From Gonocerus acuteangulatus (lineage: Eukaryota > Arthropoda > Insecta > Hemiptera > Coreidae), in the NCBI GenBank assembly GCA_946811695.1, contig OX328125.1, forward strand, positions 38,859,079-38,923,078: 64,000 bases of DNA, written 5' to 3'. How positions within the stretch are numbered: the first letter of the stretch is position 1; each line of letters begins with the position of its first letter. The notes below the pieces were generated by a model. It ran no database searches and was not told the DNA's origin. It was given only the letters and a program-made list of their open reading frames with translations. Both the position numbers and the translations under genes were made by a program. Of the stretch, positions 11,750 to 22,790 are shown in pieces.

Positions 11750-11910
11750 ACAAATTTTCCATTTGATATATCCCAGAAGCACTACATTTATTAGTCCTCC
11801 CTCCATAGGAATGAATCCCGCTTATAGGTTCACCTCGTGGCGAAATCCGGATGTGATGACAAGAAATTTTCACTTTTCAGAATCTGTAGACGAAAATAAT
11901 GATGGTTAAA
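11750..11910 (+). repeat. Helitron-derived repeat fragment
   Basis: Shares the sequence around CCTCCCTCCATAGG and CGCTTATAGGTTCACCTC with the blocks at 15.0, 28.1 and 57.5 kb. Confidence 0.5.
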
Positions 11911-11996
11911 ATTTTATCTAAACATGTATATATGTAATCAGCTGTTTCAGTTTGTGTGTCTGTCTATTCCTTATACTAATCCACCTTATACTAATC

Positions 11997-12335
11997 CGGT
12001 CACACCGTTTGACCGGTTTTGACCCCATACTTGACACACAGGTAGATCTTGATCCGGGGAATGTCATAGGCCAAGTTAAAATCGTCTATCTGCTGTTTGT
12101 CTTTCTGATCGCTCCTTTTACAAATCGACACAGTTTGACCAATTTTGACCCCAAATTTGCAACACAGGTCGGTCTTGATCCGGGGAGTGTCATAGGCTAG
12201 GTCAAAATCGTCTATCTGCTGTTCGTCTTTATTTTCCACGTACAAATCCACACCGTTTGACCGATTTTGACCAAACTTGGCACACCTGTAGGTCTTGGTC
12301 CGAGGGGTGTCATAGGCTATGTCAAAATCATCTGG
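11997..12335. repeat. three tandem units of about 125 bp
   Basis: Units begin near 12002, 12131 and 12253 with ACACCGTTTGACC or a close variant, and contain TTGATCCGGGGA and GTCAAAATCGTCTATCTGCT. Frames are open on both strands across the units (82-83 codons), but this follows from the repeat itself. Confidence 0.85.
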
Positions 12336-12499
12336 GCCTCACAGTTCGGAGGTCACGGGTTCGAAACTGTGAACCCGAACAATTACTGTATTAGAATTTA
12401 ATATTAGGTACTTATTTGTTTTGTAATTTAATGTTGCTTTTCTAGATTCAGAACGTAGGGGTACCATGGCACGCCGGGTAGTAGCTAGAATACAATATA

Positions 12500-12690
12500 T
12501 ACACATTAGAGGGTTAATAAAGAACTGTTTTTACTGAAATTTGGTACAAAAATACTTTGTGTTATTTCAAATGTAAAGGTCGTTAACCAGCAAGATAAGC
12601 ACACCGGAACATGTTTTTTTACGCGAAAAAATCGTAACGCTTACGTTTTTGCGTTACTGGGCTTCCATGTAAACGTTTTATGAGTAATTG
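12500..12690 (-). repeat. inverted Helitron-derived fragment
   Basis: The blocks TTGGTACAAAAAT, GGTCGTTAACCAGCA and GAAAAAATCGTAACGCTTACG are reverse-complement matches to 14.79-15.0 kb. Confidence 0.6.
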
Positions 12691-13137
12691 ACGTGGGAAA
12701 TCTTATAAGACTATATCCAAGGCAACAAAACCTAGTTTTTTCCCCAATAAACAAGGTTTTTCTTGGTTGTTTCGTGTTAATCTCGAAACTTGTACAGAAA
12801 TCGTAGTAAATGTAAAGAATCTATACGAAAGTTTTTTTCATTTTCCATTGTGTTTACATTTTTCAGGAAAGATTAAGACAAAACATTGGCCGTTTTTAAT
12901 AACACTAGGGAAAACCAATGCAATAATATGGTTAAAAATCAACCTGCTCAATTAAAAGGGTTTACTTGGTGCAAAAAATACAATCAAAATCCCAAATTAA
13001 AAGGTTCATTTTTTCCCCCAATTCCCAATATTACTGTAAGATCGCCCCACTGTGTGCCGGTTCATGTCCAGTATTCAGCGGTTGAATTCTTTAATATTTT
13101 AATTATTGTTACTATTTTTTGTAATTGTGTATATTTA
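12691..13137. other. spacer
   Basis: An 87-codon frame at 12886-13149 has no recognisable motif. Confidence 0.35.
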
Positions 13138-13290
13138 TTTTTTAACTGAAGAAGGCTGCCACTGAGCATGCCGAAACGTTGGAAATATAGAATTTTCTGA
13201 AGATCTTTCATGTTCTTAGCCGAATCCCAAACACTCCTTGACATTTTATCCCCCAACGGTTAACTATCTCATTCTAATATTTATATTCCA
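13138..13290 (+). mobile_element. Penelope-type element end
   Basis: Contains CTGAAGAAGGCTGCC, then GCCGAAACGTTGG, then AGCCGAATCCCAAAC. In inverse orientation it matches the copies at 13.9-14.1 and 19.2-19.4 kb. The CTGANGA...GAAAC order is hammerhead-like. Confidence 0.55.
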
Positions 13291-13802
13291 ATTAAATAAG
13301 TATGATGGTACAACGGAGATTTACAGAAGAATTGTAATGCAGACACAATATTTTACATATTCATTCTGGCAAGTGTGCCAGTTCATGGGAGATTCACACA
13401 ATTTGAAAGTGCCATAAAAGCATACAGTTTTGCATGCCCTAGTAACCTGTGAATGATATATTCCTAATACAAGGAAATCCCGTTATTTCCTTTATCTGCT
13501 AAGTCGGTTAATTGGTCATTCAGGTTTTAGGAGACTGAGGGGATAATAAAATGAAGGAGGATATTTTACAACCATCTAACATCAACTTCGACATCCATAA
13601 AACCATGTCGTAGTCTCAAAGGAAGTTCATGTCATAAAGCGTTTATGTTTTATATAAGTCTTGGATAAGAATTTTCAAATATATGCTCATACTAGCTGTG
13701 CCCGAGACTTCGTCCGCGTGGAATAGTGACTGAGAGAAGCATTTTTTGGAAATATCTTTTAGTTTACTTTGGATTATAAACACCGTCGTTTGGGTATTTA
13801 AA

Positions 13803-13860
13803 CAAAAAGTCCGACCCGCAGGAACTGCATCATCTTAGCGCGGTTCCGTTCTTATCTCTA
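13803..13860. repeat. conserved 55-nt core of the Helitron-derived repeats
   Basis: The block GCAGGAACTGCATCATCTTA plus GCGCGGTTCCGTTCTTATC is unusually well kept. Copies lie near 26.69, 34.95, 40.68, 49.03 and 61.50 kb, and shorter versions near 17.28, 40.99, 57.83 and 58.95 kb. On the minus strand GGAAC and GTTCC can pair, and most copies end in GGACTTTT-like runs. Confidence 0.7.
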
Positions 13861-13924
13861 GACTCATTTAAAATGATTAAAATAGAAGCTGTTATTATTT
13901 TGGGTCCACATTTCTAGAAAGCAT

Positions 13925-14070
13925 GAAGATTAGATAGTTAGCCGTCGAGGTGATAAGTAAAGATGGGATGGTTGGGATTCGGCTAAAATAACCACAATAC
14001 GATTTTTGTTAAAAATCTATATTTAGGACGTTTTGGCTACTCATTGGTAGCCTTCGTCAGCAATGAAAGT
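13925..14070 (-). mobile_element. Penelope-type element end inside the Helitron
   Basis: Shares TAGATAGTTAGCCGTCGAGG and GGGATTCGGCTAA and AAAATCTATATTTAGGACG with the 19.2-kb copy. The minus strand reads CTGACGA, a 6-bp stem GGCTAC/GTAGCC, then AAAAC where a hammerhead needs GAAAC. Confidence 0.6.
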
Positions 14071-14878
14071 GCCGGGAGGCAGAGGAGGACCAAAGTTGAC
14101 AGTTCCATCTTTACTTTCAAGAAAGGTCTTATTTACGATCTTACCTGGATGGGTCCCCGCCCTAGGAAGGACCCCGCTAGGCATTTGAAAAGCTATATCT
14201 TGGAAATCCATATCTCTAAGATTAAATTGTTTTTCTTATTTTTCTTAACCTGATTTATTATCAGATACATTATCCAACTATAAGCAGTTAAAAAATAACA
14301 AGGAATAAAAACAGACAAAAAGAACAGTTCGAATAAGCGAAATCAATTACTTTAAAGTTTTAAGCACTTATTTCTCCGATTGACATCGTCTAATCAAAAC
14401 TTTCATCAGAACCTTTTTAGTAGAGCATTTAGTAAGCTTTCTAATGGTATTCTTCAGTTTAGCAAGATTCTCAACCTTTTTCGAGATATTAAGAACAGTA
14501 TACAAAATTACCAAAACTTTTTATGTCTGTTAATAAAATATTTTATTCTAACCCTTCCTTAACTCCAAACGTTACACAAATTTCAACATATTAGTTTTAA
14601 TGAAAGTAGAACATGCAGAAAATGTTTCAACTGAATCCCATGATTCTAAGTACCCAAACCAAAAACGGTATTCAAAAACTATTTTTCCAATTTTGTCGAA
14701 AACGGTTAAAGCTATCGCCTTGGAAATGGTTTCATTCGTTTTCCTAGCCTAAGAAGCCTATAAAACGAGTGCGTACAAGCTTTTGAACTCAAAAACGTAA
14801 GCGTTACGATTTTTTTGCGCGAATTTCGCCCTAAACGCCATCTTCCAGTGGACGGATTTTGCTGGTTAACGAACTTGA

Positions 14879-14880
<2 letters not shown>

Positions 14881-14936
<56 letters not shown>
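14881..14936. repeat. (TA)n inside the Helitron
   Basis: TA tract directly after GGTTAACGAACTTGACC, a position also occupied or approached by TA tracts in other copies (27.3 and 33.3 kb). Confidence 0.95.
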
Positions 14937-14940
<4 letters not shown>

Positions 14941-15078
14941 CTGTTCGCTCTCTAGGTAGAAGACGAAAGGTCCGATTTTGATGAAATTTGGTACAAAAAT
15001 CCGTCGTCCATTTCATGAGATCAACCTTATAAGCGGGGTTCCTCCCTATGGGAGGAACCGCGCTAAAAAAAATCTAGT

Positions 15079-15307
15079 TCACAGTAATGCTTCTTTGTAC
15101 ACGATATTAGACGTAGAGCCATCGGGGAGCAAAGCATACAGGCTGCTAGGATTGCTAACAAGTGACAGAGCAACATAAAGCTGACCGTGCGAAAAACTGC
15201 CTGTATTTAGATTCACAGCTACAACCATTTAGCGTCAGACCTTGGGCTTTATTAATTGTCATCGCGAGCCATAGGCTCTTACGCGGAACAAACTGAACTC
15301 GTTTTAA
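15079..15307 (-). pseudogene. Helitron Rep/helicase protein, C-terminal relic
   Basis: Minus strand, two frames joined by a frameshift near 15228. The upstream frame reads LKRVQFVPRK then AMTINKAQGLTL, the Pif1-family helicase motif V region of Helitron proteins. The downstream frame reads FSHGQLYVALSLVSNPSSLY and ends IVYKEALL before a TGA at 15081-15079; this is the motif VI region, normally VALSRV. The arginine of motif VI is replaced by leucine. The rest of the protein (Rep HUH nuclease, helicase motifs I-IV) is absent. The intact protein would nick and unwind DNA for rolling-circle transposition. Confidence 0.8.
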
Positions 15308-15544
15308 CATAGAAGATAGATAGGAGATACAGATATTATTCTTTACATTGGCATTACTTTTTATTTATGAACCGATTGACACGAAACAAACACTAAATGT
15401 AAAGTGAAGCTTGCCACAATATATTAGTGAAAACCGCTTATAAATCGGATAAGCTATATTTGAGGTTCGCCTGCAGAAACGCATAGTTTTGTCGCCCTCC
15501 GCATGTTGACCGTTTGGATTGCAAAGATAGATCAAGTCAGAGTT
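15308..15544 (-). other. decayed upstream Helitron sequence or spacer
   Basis: The minus strand may continue the helicase gene in badly broken form, but no motif could be placed; stop codons occur in all frames. Confidence 0.3.
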
Positions 15545-15620
15545 CGGCCTCTGAATCTTAATAAAACTACATTTTCTATAAGAAAATGCGTTTTATTTTT
15601 TCCGACGTCTTTTACAATTA
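15545..15620. repeat. fragment related to Penelope-type ends
   Basis: AATAAAACTACATTTTCTAT and a GCGTTTTATTTTTTCCGACG block resemble 9.29 and 59.5 kb. Confidence 0.4.
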
Positions 15621-15931
15621 GAGCTTAAACATAAGGTAGATTAAGAGTTTAAAATCTGTATCAATGTACCTTCAATTTAATCCTGAGCTATAATAAACAT
15701 TTATTATCTGTATAATTCATCCTCGTCTATGTTTTTCCGTTCATTTACGGCCCTCCTTGTTTTACAGCCCTGATGAATTTCATGAGCTTGAATTTCGAGA
15801 TAAATCCATTTTCTTTTAATAAGTTTACTATTACCAACACCGAACCCTGGCTAGGTATGCCTTAAAATATTTTGGGTTACCCTCAAGAAGACACACACTC
15901 ACACACACATACATATATATATATGTACATA
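15621..15931. other. spacer with short CA/TA repeat
   Basis: Nothing recognised apart from a (CA)n(TA)n tract at 15890-15925. Confidence 0.4.
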
Positions 15932-16964
15932 ACAGTAGGGTTCCGATTAACCGAGGTTTGGTCAACCGAGATCCCGATTAACCGAGGTGTCATGCCTGAA
16001 GGGGGGGGGGGGTGGCTATGTGTATATATATGAAGTTGAGCCAATGGCCACGACGGGAACTTCATCCCGATTCTCAGAAGAAATACTACTCTCAATTTGA
16101 GAGTCTCAAATGGTAAGCACCATTTTGTACCTCATGTAAAACAATTTCTGGACGAAAAAAAACTACCTCATCGAGCCCTGCTCCTAATTGATAATGCACC
16201 ATCACATCCTGACGAGCGTGTCCTATGCGAGGGCGAAATAAAATCGATGTTTTTCGCTGCAAATGTCACATCAATAATCCAGCCTATGAACGAAGGAGTA
16301 ATTTCGGCCTTCAAACGATACTACAAAAAGAAGCTTTTGTCTGAAACGCTATTAGCAGAAGAGGAAGGGTTAATCCAAAAAATACGACGAACCTCCAACA
16401 AATCAGCAGTTGTGCGATTTGTTAAAATACCTCAACTCCCCGGATATAATGGATTCCGAAGTTATAGATTGGTTAAACAACGACACAATAAAAAGATCGA
16501 CAGTCCTTACGGAAGATGAAATTATTAATGAGGTAATGAAGTCCAATCCCGAAGAAGATGTATAAGAAGACGTGGAAACCATTCCCCCAAAAATAAGCCA
16601 TGAAGAAGGGTTCAATCAACTTTACAGATCCCTTCTCTATTTAGAAAGCAGAAGCGATGTACCGCCAAATGAACTCATGATTCAAAGGATTCAAAGATAA
16701 TGGAGAGACACAGCTGCTGCCGACAGAAAAAGTCCATTTAGGCAAGCCACAATTAAAGATTTATTTTTTAAAAAATAATGTCACGTTTTCTGTTGTTATT
16801 GTTATTACTACATATTATTATTAAATATTAGTTTTTTTAGCATATAAGTAGTTTTTATTCAAAAACAACCTAGATTTCCAATTGCTATTGGTATGGTTCC
16901 GATTATTTCGATTAACCGAGGTAACCTTGGCCCCCATCGACTCGGTTAATCGGAACCCTACAGT
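15932..16964 (+). mobile_element. internally deleted Tigger/pogo-type transposon
   Basis: Inverted termini share AGGGTTCCGATTAACCGAG (left from 15933, right ending 16963), next to TA-rich flanks as for pogo elements. The left end carries a second copy of GATTAACCGAGG. At about 1.0 kb it keeps only the second half of a transposase gene. Confidence 0.85.
16097..16778 (+). pseudogene. Tigger/pogo DDE transposase, C-terminal half
   Basis: Frame 16097-16519 encodes the second half of the DDE domain: LLLIDNAPSHP holds the second catalytic Asp (residue 32), and NVTSIIQPMNEGVISAFKRY is the third-acid block, where the usual Asp of QPMD is Asn (residue 65). After a frameshift near 16450 the reading moves to another frame with VIDWLNNDTIKRSTVLTEDE and runs, through TAA and TAA/TGA-type stops, to KDLFFKK and a final TAA at 16776-16778. 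The DNA-binding domains and first catalytic Asp are deleted. Non-functional. Confidence 0.85.
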
Positions 16965-16972
16965 ATATATAA

Positions 16973-17039
<67 letters not shown>
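16965..17039. repeat. (TA)n microsatellite
   Basis: Begins at the right end of the Tigger element, which targets TA. Confidence 0.9.
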
Positions 17040-17041
<2 letters not shown>

Positions 17042-17280
17042 GAGAGTCAAACGAATACAAACCCACACAAATGTCAGCAACCAACCGGAATCTCATGACC
17101 AACATGTTTACAGTTAACCCTAATTGTAATAAAAAGTAATTGTATTTCAATCATCTTCTTCATTTTTGATTTTTTTAAATCTGAATATTGCATTTTTGTC
17201 TAATTTTTTTTTTTTTTTAATTTTACAAAATGATCATATATCGTTTTCAAATAAAAATTTAAAAAAAAAAGAAAAAAAAA
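17040..17280 (+). repeat. interspersed repeat fragment
   Basis: GTTAACCCTAATTGTAATAA recurs near 33.57 kb, and TTTTTGTCTAATT with an A-rich tail recurs near 34.6-34.7 kb. Class unknown. Confidence 0.5.
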
Positions 17281-18440
<1,160 letters not shown>

Positions 18441-18648
18441 CCATATTAATAACAAGACACATTTAATGGATATTCGATCTGAAATAATAGCAGAAAAATA
18501 AACAAATTAGATAAGTACTTATAAAAACGAAACGAGGAATAAAAATATTAAAAATAACAATAAAGGAATAACAGAAAATTATTTAAAATTCAATAAGTAA
18601 TAAGGTAAATTAATTGTGGTTGAATGATTCAGTACAATTTTACTCAAG

Positions 18649-19020
18649 TTACGTCCGTGTCATTCGTTCATGTAGTGCTTTTGTGATATTGTGTAAAAAT
18701 TGATCAATTTTCGGGGTTAGTTGCCATGATTGTTTTTCACTCTCTTCGATAATATGCGGATGTTGCGAGAAGATATTAGTGAACATTTGAATTAGTGTCA
18801 AGAGTTCTTCAGCAATATCAAAAAGCAGATTTTGGGATAACGTTTCAATCAGAGGACATAAGCTGGTGGGTGCATGTGTTGAACGCATTATCCCCGAATT
18901 TCGGGCTTGATTTAAACCCGATCCGGATTTCACTAAGGGGAGTGGGCTAATGAACCAGTAGTAATCATGTGGGGGAGATTGAGCCGTCCACAGCCGAACA
19001 CGGTGTTGTACAACACATCA
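18649..19020 (-). CDS. uncharacterised open frame
   Basis: About 124 codons open on the minus strand without low-complexity bias; a potential GTG lies at 18931 but no clear ATG start. The C-terminal 60 residues look like amphipathic helices (FDIAEELLTLIQMFTNIF, then KIDQFLHNITKALHERM). No family recognised. A C-terminal piece of a retroelement gag-like protein or a host exon are both possible; chance is also possible. Flanked by family-2 repeat on one side and a Penelope-type end on the other. Confidence 0.25.
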
Positions 19021-19247
19021 GTCGAGGGACAGTACTGAATATACCAGGGCTAGGAGAGAAGCGGAATATACCGCAATCAAACCCACGCTGAATAGATGTG
19101 GGGAGCACTAATCCACATTCATCGGACTGAATTCTATACAAACACAGCTCCAAAAGCGAAGGTTTACTCCGATTTCAAATCAAACAACCACCAGCAACAG
19201 TATTTTATGTTTAGTCAGAATAATACTAAACATTTTTCATAATGAGA

Positions 19248-19400
19248 TGAAGATAGTTAGCCGGCGAGGTGTTAAGAAGTCAAGGGCTGGATAGGGGTTC
19301 ATCTAAGACAAAAAATGTCATATTTTCAGAAAAATCTATATTTAGAACGTTTCGGCATGCTTTTTGGTACTAAAATGCCTAGGTACGGGAGAAAGACCAC
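19248..19400 (-). mobile_element. Penelope-type element end
   Basis: Matches 13.93-14.07 kb through GATAGTTAGCCGGCGAGGTG and AAAATCTATATTTAGAACG, then TTTCGGCATGC. The stem-loop half is diverged, so no hammerhead core can be built. Confidence 0.6.
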
Positions 19401-20589
19401 AATAACATTTAGGTGACCATGGTCTCTCTCTCAGCAGAATCTCAACCAAAATTAGTTCTATAAATTTAATCATATTGAAACATTTCGAACAACATTATTT
19501 GGACATTATTTCATTTCAGCACATGGCTTAGCCAATAAAACTAGGGATTGCCTAACCCATGCCAATAATTTTGTATAGTGCAGAAGTGTTTTTTGCGTTA
19601 TTGGATAGAAACATAAATTTATTTAACAGTAAGTTTTGAGGAAAACAAATACTAACAATTCCAATTATAAGCTTTCGAAATTAATCAAAGAATAATAATT
19701 ATATGGAAACGCTCTATGATGACGCTGTTCCTGCAGGTCGTAATTATTAAGTTTCTCTAAATAATAAAATGAAAACCAATTACGTGTTTACAGAGACAAA
19801 GACGATAATAAAACTTACACTTAATATTCAATAATGGTGGTTCAATGGTTAATAATAATTATAAAAAAACACAATTAATTCATCTCTTCTTGCCTGCATT
19901 GCATGTTTTACGCATTTCTTGCTCCTCTTCAGGAAGATAGAACTAAAAGATACTTTACTAGAAAAACGAGTCCCAATGATGAGGCCAGGAAAGAAAATGT
20001 CATTCAATTAGTTGTGTATTTATTATTATTAACCTTCCGCCACATTTAAGTGAAATTATTAATATTGAAGGTCAAAATAAACAAATTAACACATAAAGTA
20101 TTAATAAATTGTCTGTCTAGTAAAACGTCAGTCTATCAAGCTGACTCAACTCTTTATTTTGAGCCAGCTGGATCGACTAAACGTTCGAGGTAACGTCACT
20201 TTCTCAATTTAAGCTTTCATATAATTACCAACTTCCATTAGTCTGAGTTTGATGATTTTCATAATGCGTCTGTATTTTAAGATTACAAAAAAAAGAAAAA
20301 AGTGTACCCCTGGGGGTTCCTTTGTATTTTAGTAACGAGGGGGTCTCAGACTAGGTTTTAGATGTTATTTGCCGATTTTTCTTGCGTGAAAGGGTAATAG
20401 TAGCTTCTGGAGTGAGAATTTAATGTAAATCCAATTACAAATGGATCGGCTTTCAGGAAAACGAACTAGTCCTTTCTTTCAGAAGATATTTTTGACCGTG
20501 GTGATTAACCAGCTAGAAATACTCATGGTTCAGTCATAATAAATACTCAACATACTTAATAAATAAAAGAGACCCAATTGTAGACAATG
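19401..20589. other. spacer
   Basis: No gene or repeat recognised over about 1.2 kb. Confidence 0.4.
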
Positions 20590-20790
20590 AAACAAAACTC
20601 GCGTTTTTTGTTTTTTTTTATAAATAATTAGTTTTAGTATTGTTAAAACACATTTTGAAATAAAAATAAGTCTTCATTGTCAAAGTTTTGGCTTGAATTT
20701 CATCAGTTCTTCCTCTCCTCAAGGCCCTGATAAAGGCATGAAATTCAAACCAAAACGATAACAAAAAAACTAATCCCCTGCTGAATAAAA
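20590..20790 (-). mobile_element. degenerate Penelope-type end, partly inverted on itself
   Basis: TTGTCAAAGTTTTGGCTTGA and CCCTGATAAAGGCATGAAAT are diverged forms of the GTCAACGTTTCGGCTTGA and CTGATGAAGGC blocks at 9.3 kb; two partial copies face each other. Confidence 0.45.
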
Positions 20791-21180
20791 CTTATATAGA
20801 ATAATATGCAAAATAAAGCCTATCTAGTGGATAAAAATAGAGGAAAAAAGCCGTTCGTGGTGGTAGAAAATCTTAAAAGTATTTCGCTCAGAAATCTCCG
20901 AAATATTGTCACTAATTTTACGTATCCTGTTTTATAGCCAAATAGATTTATATTCTATAATCAATAAAACCTACTAACAATAAAAAACTATGGGTAACAG
21001 ATGAAAATAGGGAATACCAAGAATAATTCTAAAGAACGAAATCAACACCAGTACTGTAATCTAGATATTCATACGGCATCTTCGAATTCTAACAAACAAA
21101 ATATTGATTCTAATTATACGTATCCTGTTTTATTGACAAATACATTTGACTACTATAAGCAATTAAAAACACTAGGGAAT
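20791..21180. other. spacer
   Basis: A 66-codon frame at 21001-21201 is asparagine-rich and unsupported except for its last residues (next entry lies in another frame). Confidence 0.35.
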
Positions 21181-21255
21181 ATGCCAAAGAACTCGGAGTA
21201 GATGCCTCGACAGTTTCAAGACATTTGAAGGAAATCGGCAAATCCAAAACTGACA
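21181..21255 (+). pseudogene. mariner transposase second helix-turn-helix relic
   Basis: One frame reads AKELGVDASTVSRHLKEIGK, the mariner second DNA-binding helix-turn-helix ending in its standard RHLKxIGK. Only about 25 codons survive, with no flanking inverted repeats. The preceding part of this domain is what remains at 6.6 kb. Confidence 0.7.
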
Positions 21256-21296
21256 TTTCATACGGTACAGTCTGATATATTTTTAACAATGAATTA

Positions 21297-22220
21297 TTTT
21301 TCTTATTTTAATTAATCTGTTTTATTGTCAAATACATTATCCAACTTTAAGCAATTAAAAAATAACAAGGAATAAAAACAAACAAAAAGAACCATTCGAA
21401 TAAACGAAATCAATTACTTCAAAGTTTAAGCACTTATTTCTCCGATTGACATAGCCTAATCAAAAATTGTTTCAGAATCTTTTTTGTAGAACATTTAGTA
21501 AGCTTTCGCATGGTAACCCTCCGTTTACGAATATTCCTAACCGTCTTCGAGATATTAGGGAATGTATACGAAGTTCCCAAAACATTTCATGTCTGTTAAT
21601 AAAATATTTTATTCTAATCCTTCCTTAGCTCCAAACGTAACCAAAATTTTAACATATTAGTGTTGATGAAATTCAAGCATGCAGAAAATGTTTCAACTGA
21701 ATCCCATAATTTTAAGTATCAAAATCAAAGACAAAAAGAACAGTTCGAATAAGCGAAATCAATTACTTTAAAGTTTTAAGCACTTATTTCTCCGATTGAC
21801 ATCGCCTAATCAAAACTTTTATTAGAACCTTTTTTGTAGAGCATTGAGTAAGCTTTCTAATGGTATTCTTCCGTTTCCCAAATTCTCAACCTTTTTCGAG
21901 ATATTAAGGAAAGTATACAAAGTTACCAAAACTGATTTATGTCTGTTAATAAAATATTTTATTCTAACCCTTCCTTAACTCCAAACGCAACCAAAATTTC
22001 AACATATCAGTTTTAATGAAAGTAGAACATGCAGTAAATGTTTCAACTGAATCCCATGATTCTAAGTACCCAAACCAAAAACGGCATTCAAAAATTATTT
22101 TTTCAGTTTTCTCGAAAACGGTTAAAGCTATCGCCTTGAAAATGGTTCCATTCGTTTTCCTAGCCAAAGAAGCCTATAAAAAGAGTACTTACAAGCTACA
22201 ACAACAAGTACTAACAAGGG
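21297..22220 (+). repeat. two partial Helitron-derived repeats in tandem
   Basis: 21297-21720 and 21720-22220 both carry GCACTTATTTCTCCGATTGA, TTCGAGATATTA and AATAAAATATTTTATTCTAA as at 14.35-14.75 kb. No (TA)n remains. The overlapping 67-75 codon frames are by-products. Confidence 0.7.
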
Positions 22221-22654
22221 GAGTTAGTATTATTTTTTTTTAGTAACACAAATATTTTATGCAGAGTATCATAAACTTGTGGTCAATATTGGGTTAACAG
22301 ATTCGCACAAATAAATATATTCTAATGATGATCTCGTTTATTCTCTAATAGTTAGGATGGCGATTTAATGAAACGTTTCATAAAATTCTCACAAGAATGA
22401 AAGGTAAACATAATAATCGGTCGGAATGTGATCAATCGAATACTCTGAAGTGCATTCGTCAGTTTCAAAGACTCAGCAGGCACGTGTTCTATTGACGCAG
22501 GAGTTATTTAACAACCTTAGTTCTGCTTGAAAATATATTATTTTTTATCCGCCCAATAAATAATAGACATTATTTAAAGGGTCTCTGAGTTGCAACAAAT
22601 ACAAATCAGTTGTACTATAAGCCAAAAAACAAAATGTACTAATTTTTGAGTTCA
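22221..22654. other. spacer
   Basis: Nothing recognised. Confidence 0.4.
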
Positions 22655-22790
22655 ACAATATTAATGCATGTTTCTATTTGTTGTTAGCACCTGATGATGG
22701 CACATTTGTGTTGAAAGGCCTAGTGCAAAATAAAGGAAATTTGTGGGAAGACTGAATTTTGTTTCACCTTCTGGAATTAAGCAATCCCAC
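22655..22790 (+). mobile_element. hammerhead-bearing dispersed repeat, copy 1
   Basis: Shares over 100 bp with 27868-28000, from AATATTAATGCATGTTT to GGGAAGACTGAATTTTG. It surrounds the ribozyme-like motif listed next. Probably an end of a Penelope-like element or a retrozyme. Confidence 0.6.
22687..22726 (+). ncRNA. minimal type I hammerhead ribozyme candidate
   Basis: All conserved core positions are present in order: stem I strand GCAC, CTGATGA, a stem II hairpin TGGCACATTTGTGTT, GAAA, a tiny stem III GGCC followed by the cleavage-site dinucleotide TA, then stem I strand GTGC. Stem I pairs perfectly over 4 bp and stem II over about 6 bp including G-U pairs. A one- to three-pair stem III is known for Penelope-element hammerheads, which may act as dimers. 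Self-cleavage would fall after the A at 22722. Confidence 0.6.

Larger units (their letters stand above)
13691..15307 (-). mobile_element. 5'-truncated Helitron
   Basis: Read on the minus strand: a helicase C-terminal relic (15307-15079), a hairpin GGTTCCTCCC-ATAG-GGAGGAACC (about 15060-15038), a (TA)n tract, the TTAACCAGCAAAATCC block, and a terminus CGGACGAAGTCTCGGGCACA ending in CTAGT at 13691. Helitrons end in CTRRT preceded by a short hairpin and have no inverted repeats; CTAGT fits. A Penelope-type end (13.93-14.07 kb) interrupts it. The noncoding part recurs about ten times in the window. Confidence 0.65.

Noticed and set aside
14016..14058. Active hammerhead ribozyme
   Set aside because: Stem II is perfect, but the required GAAA is AAAA and no stem I can be formed.
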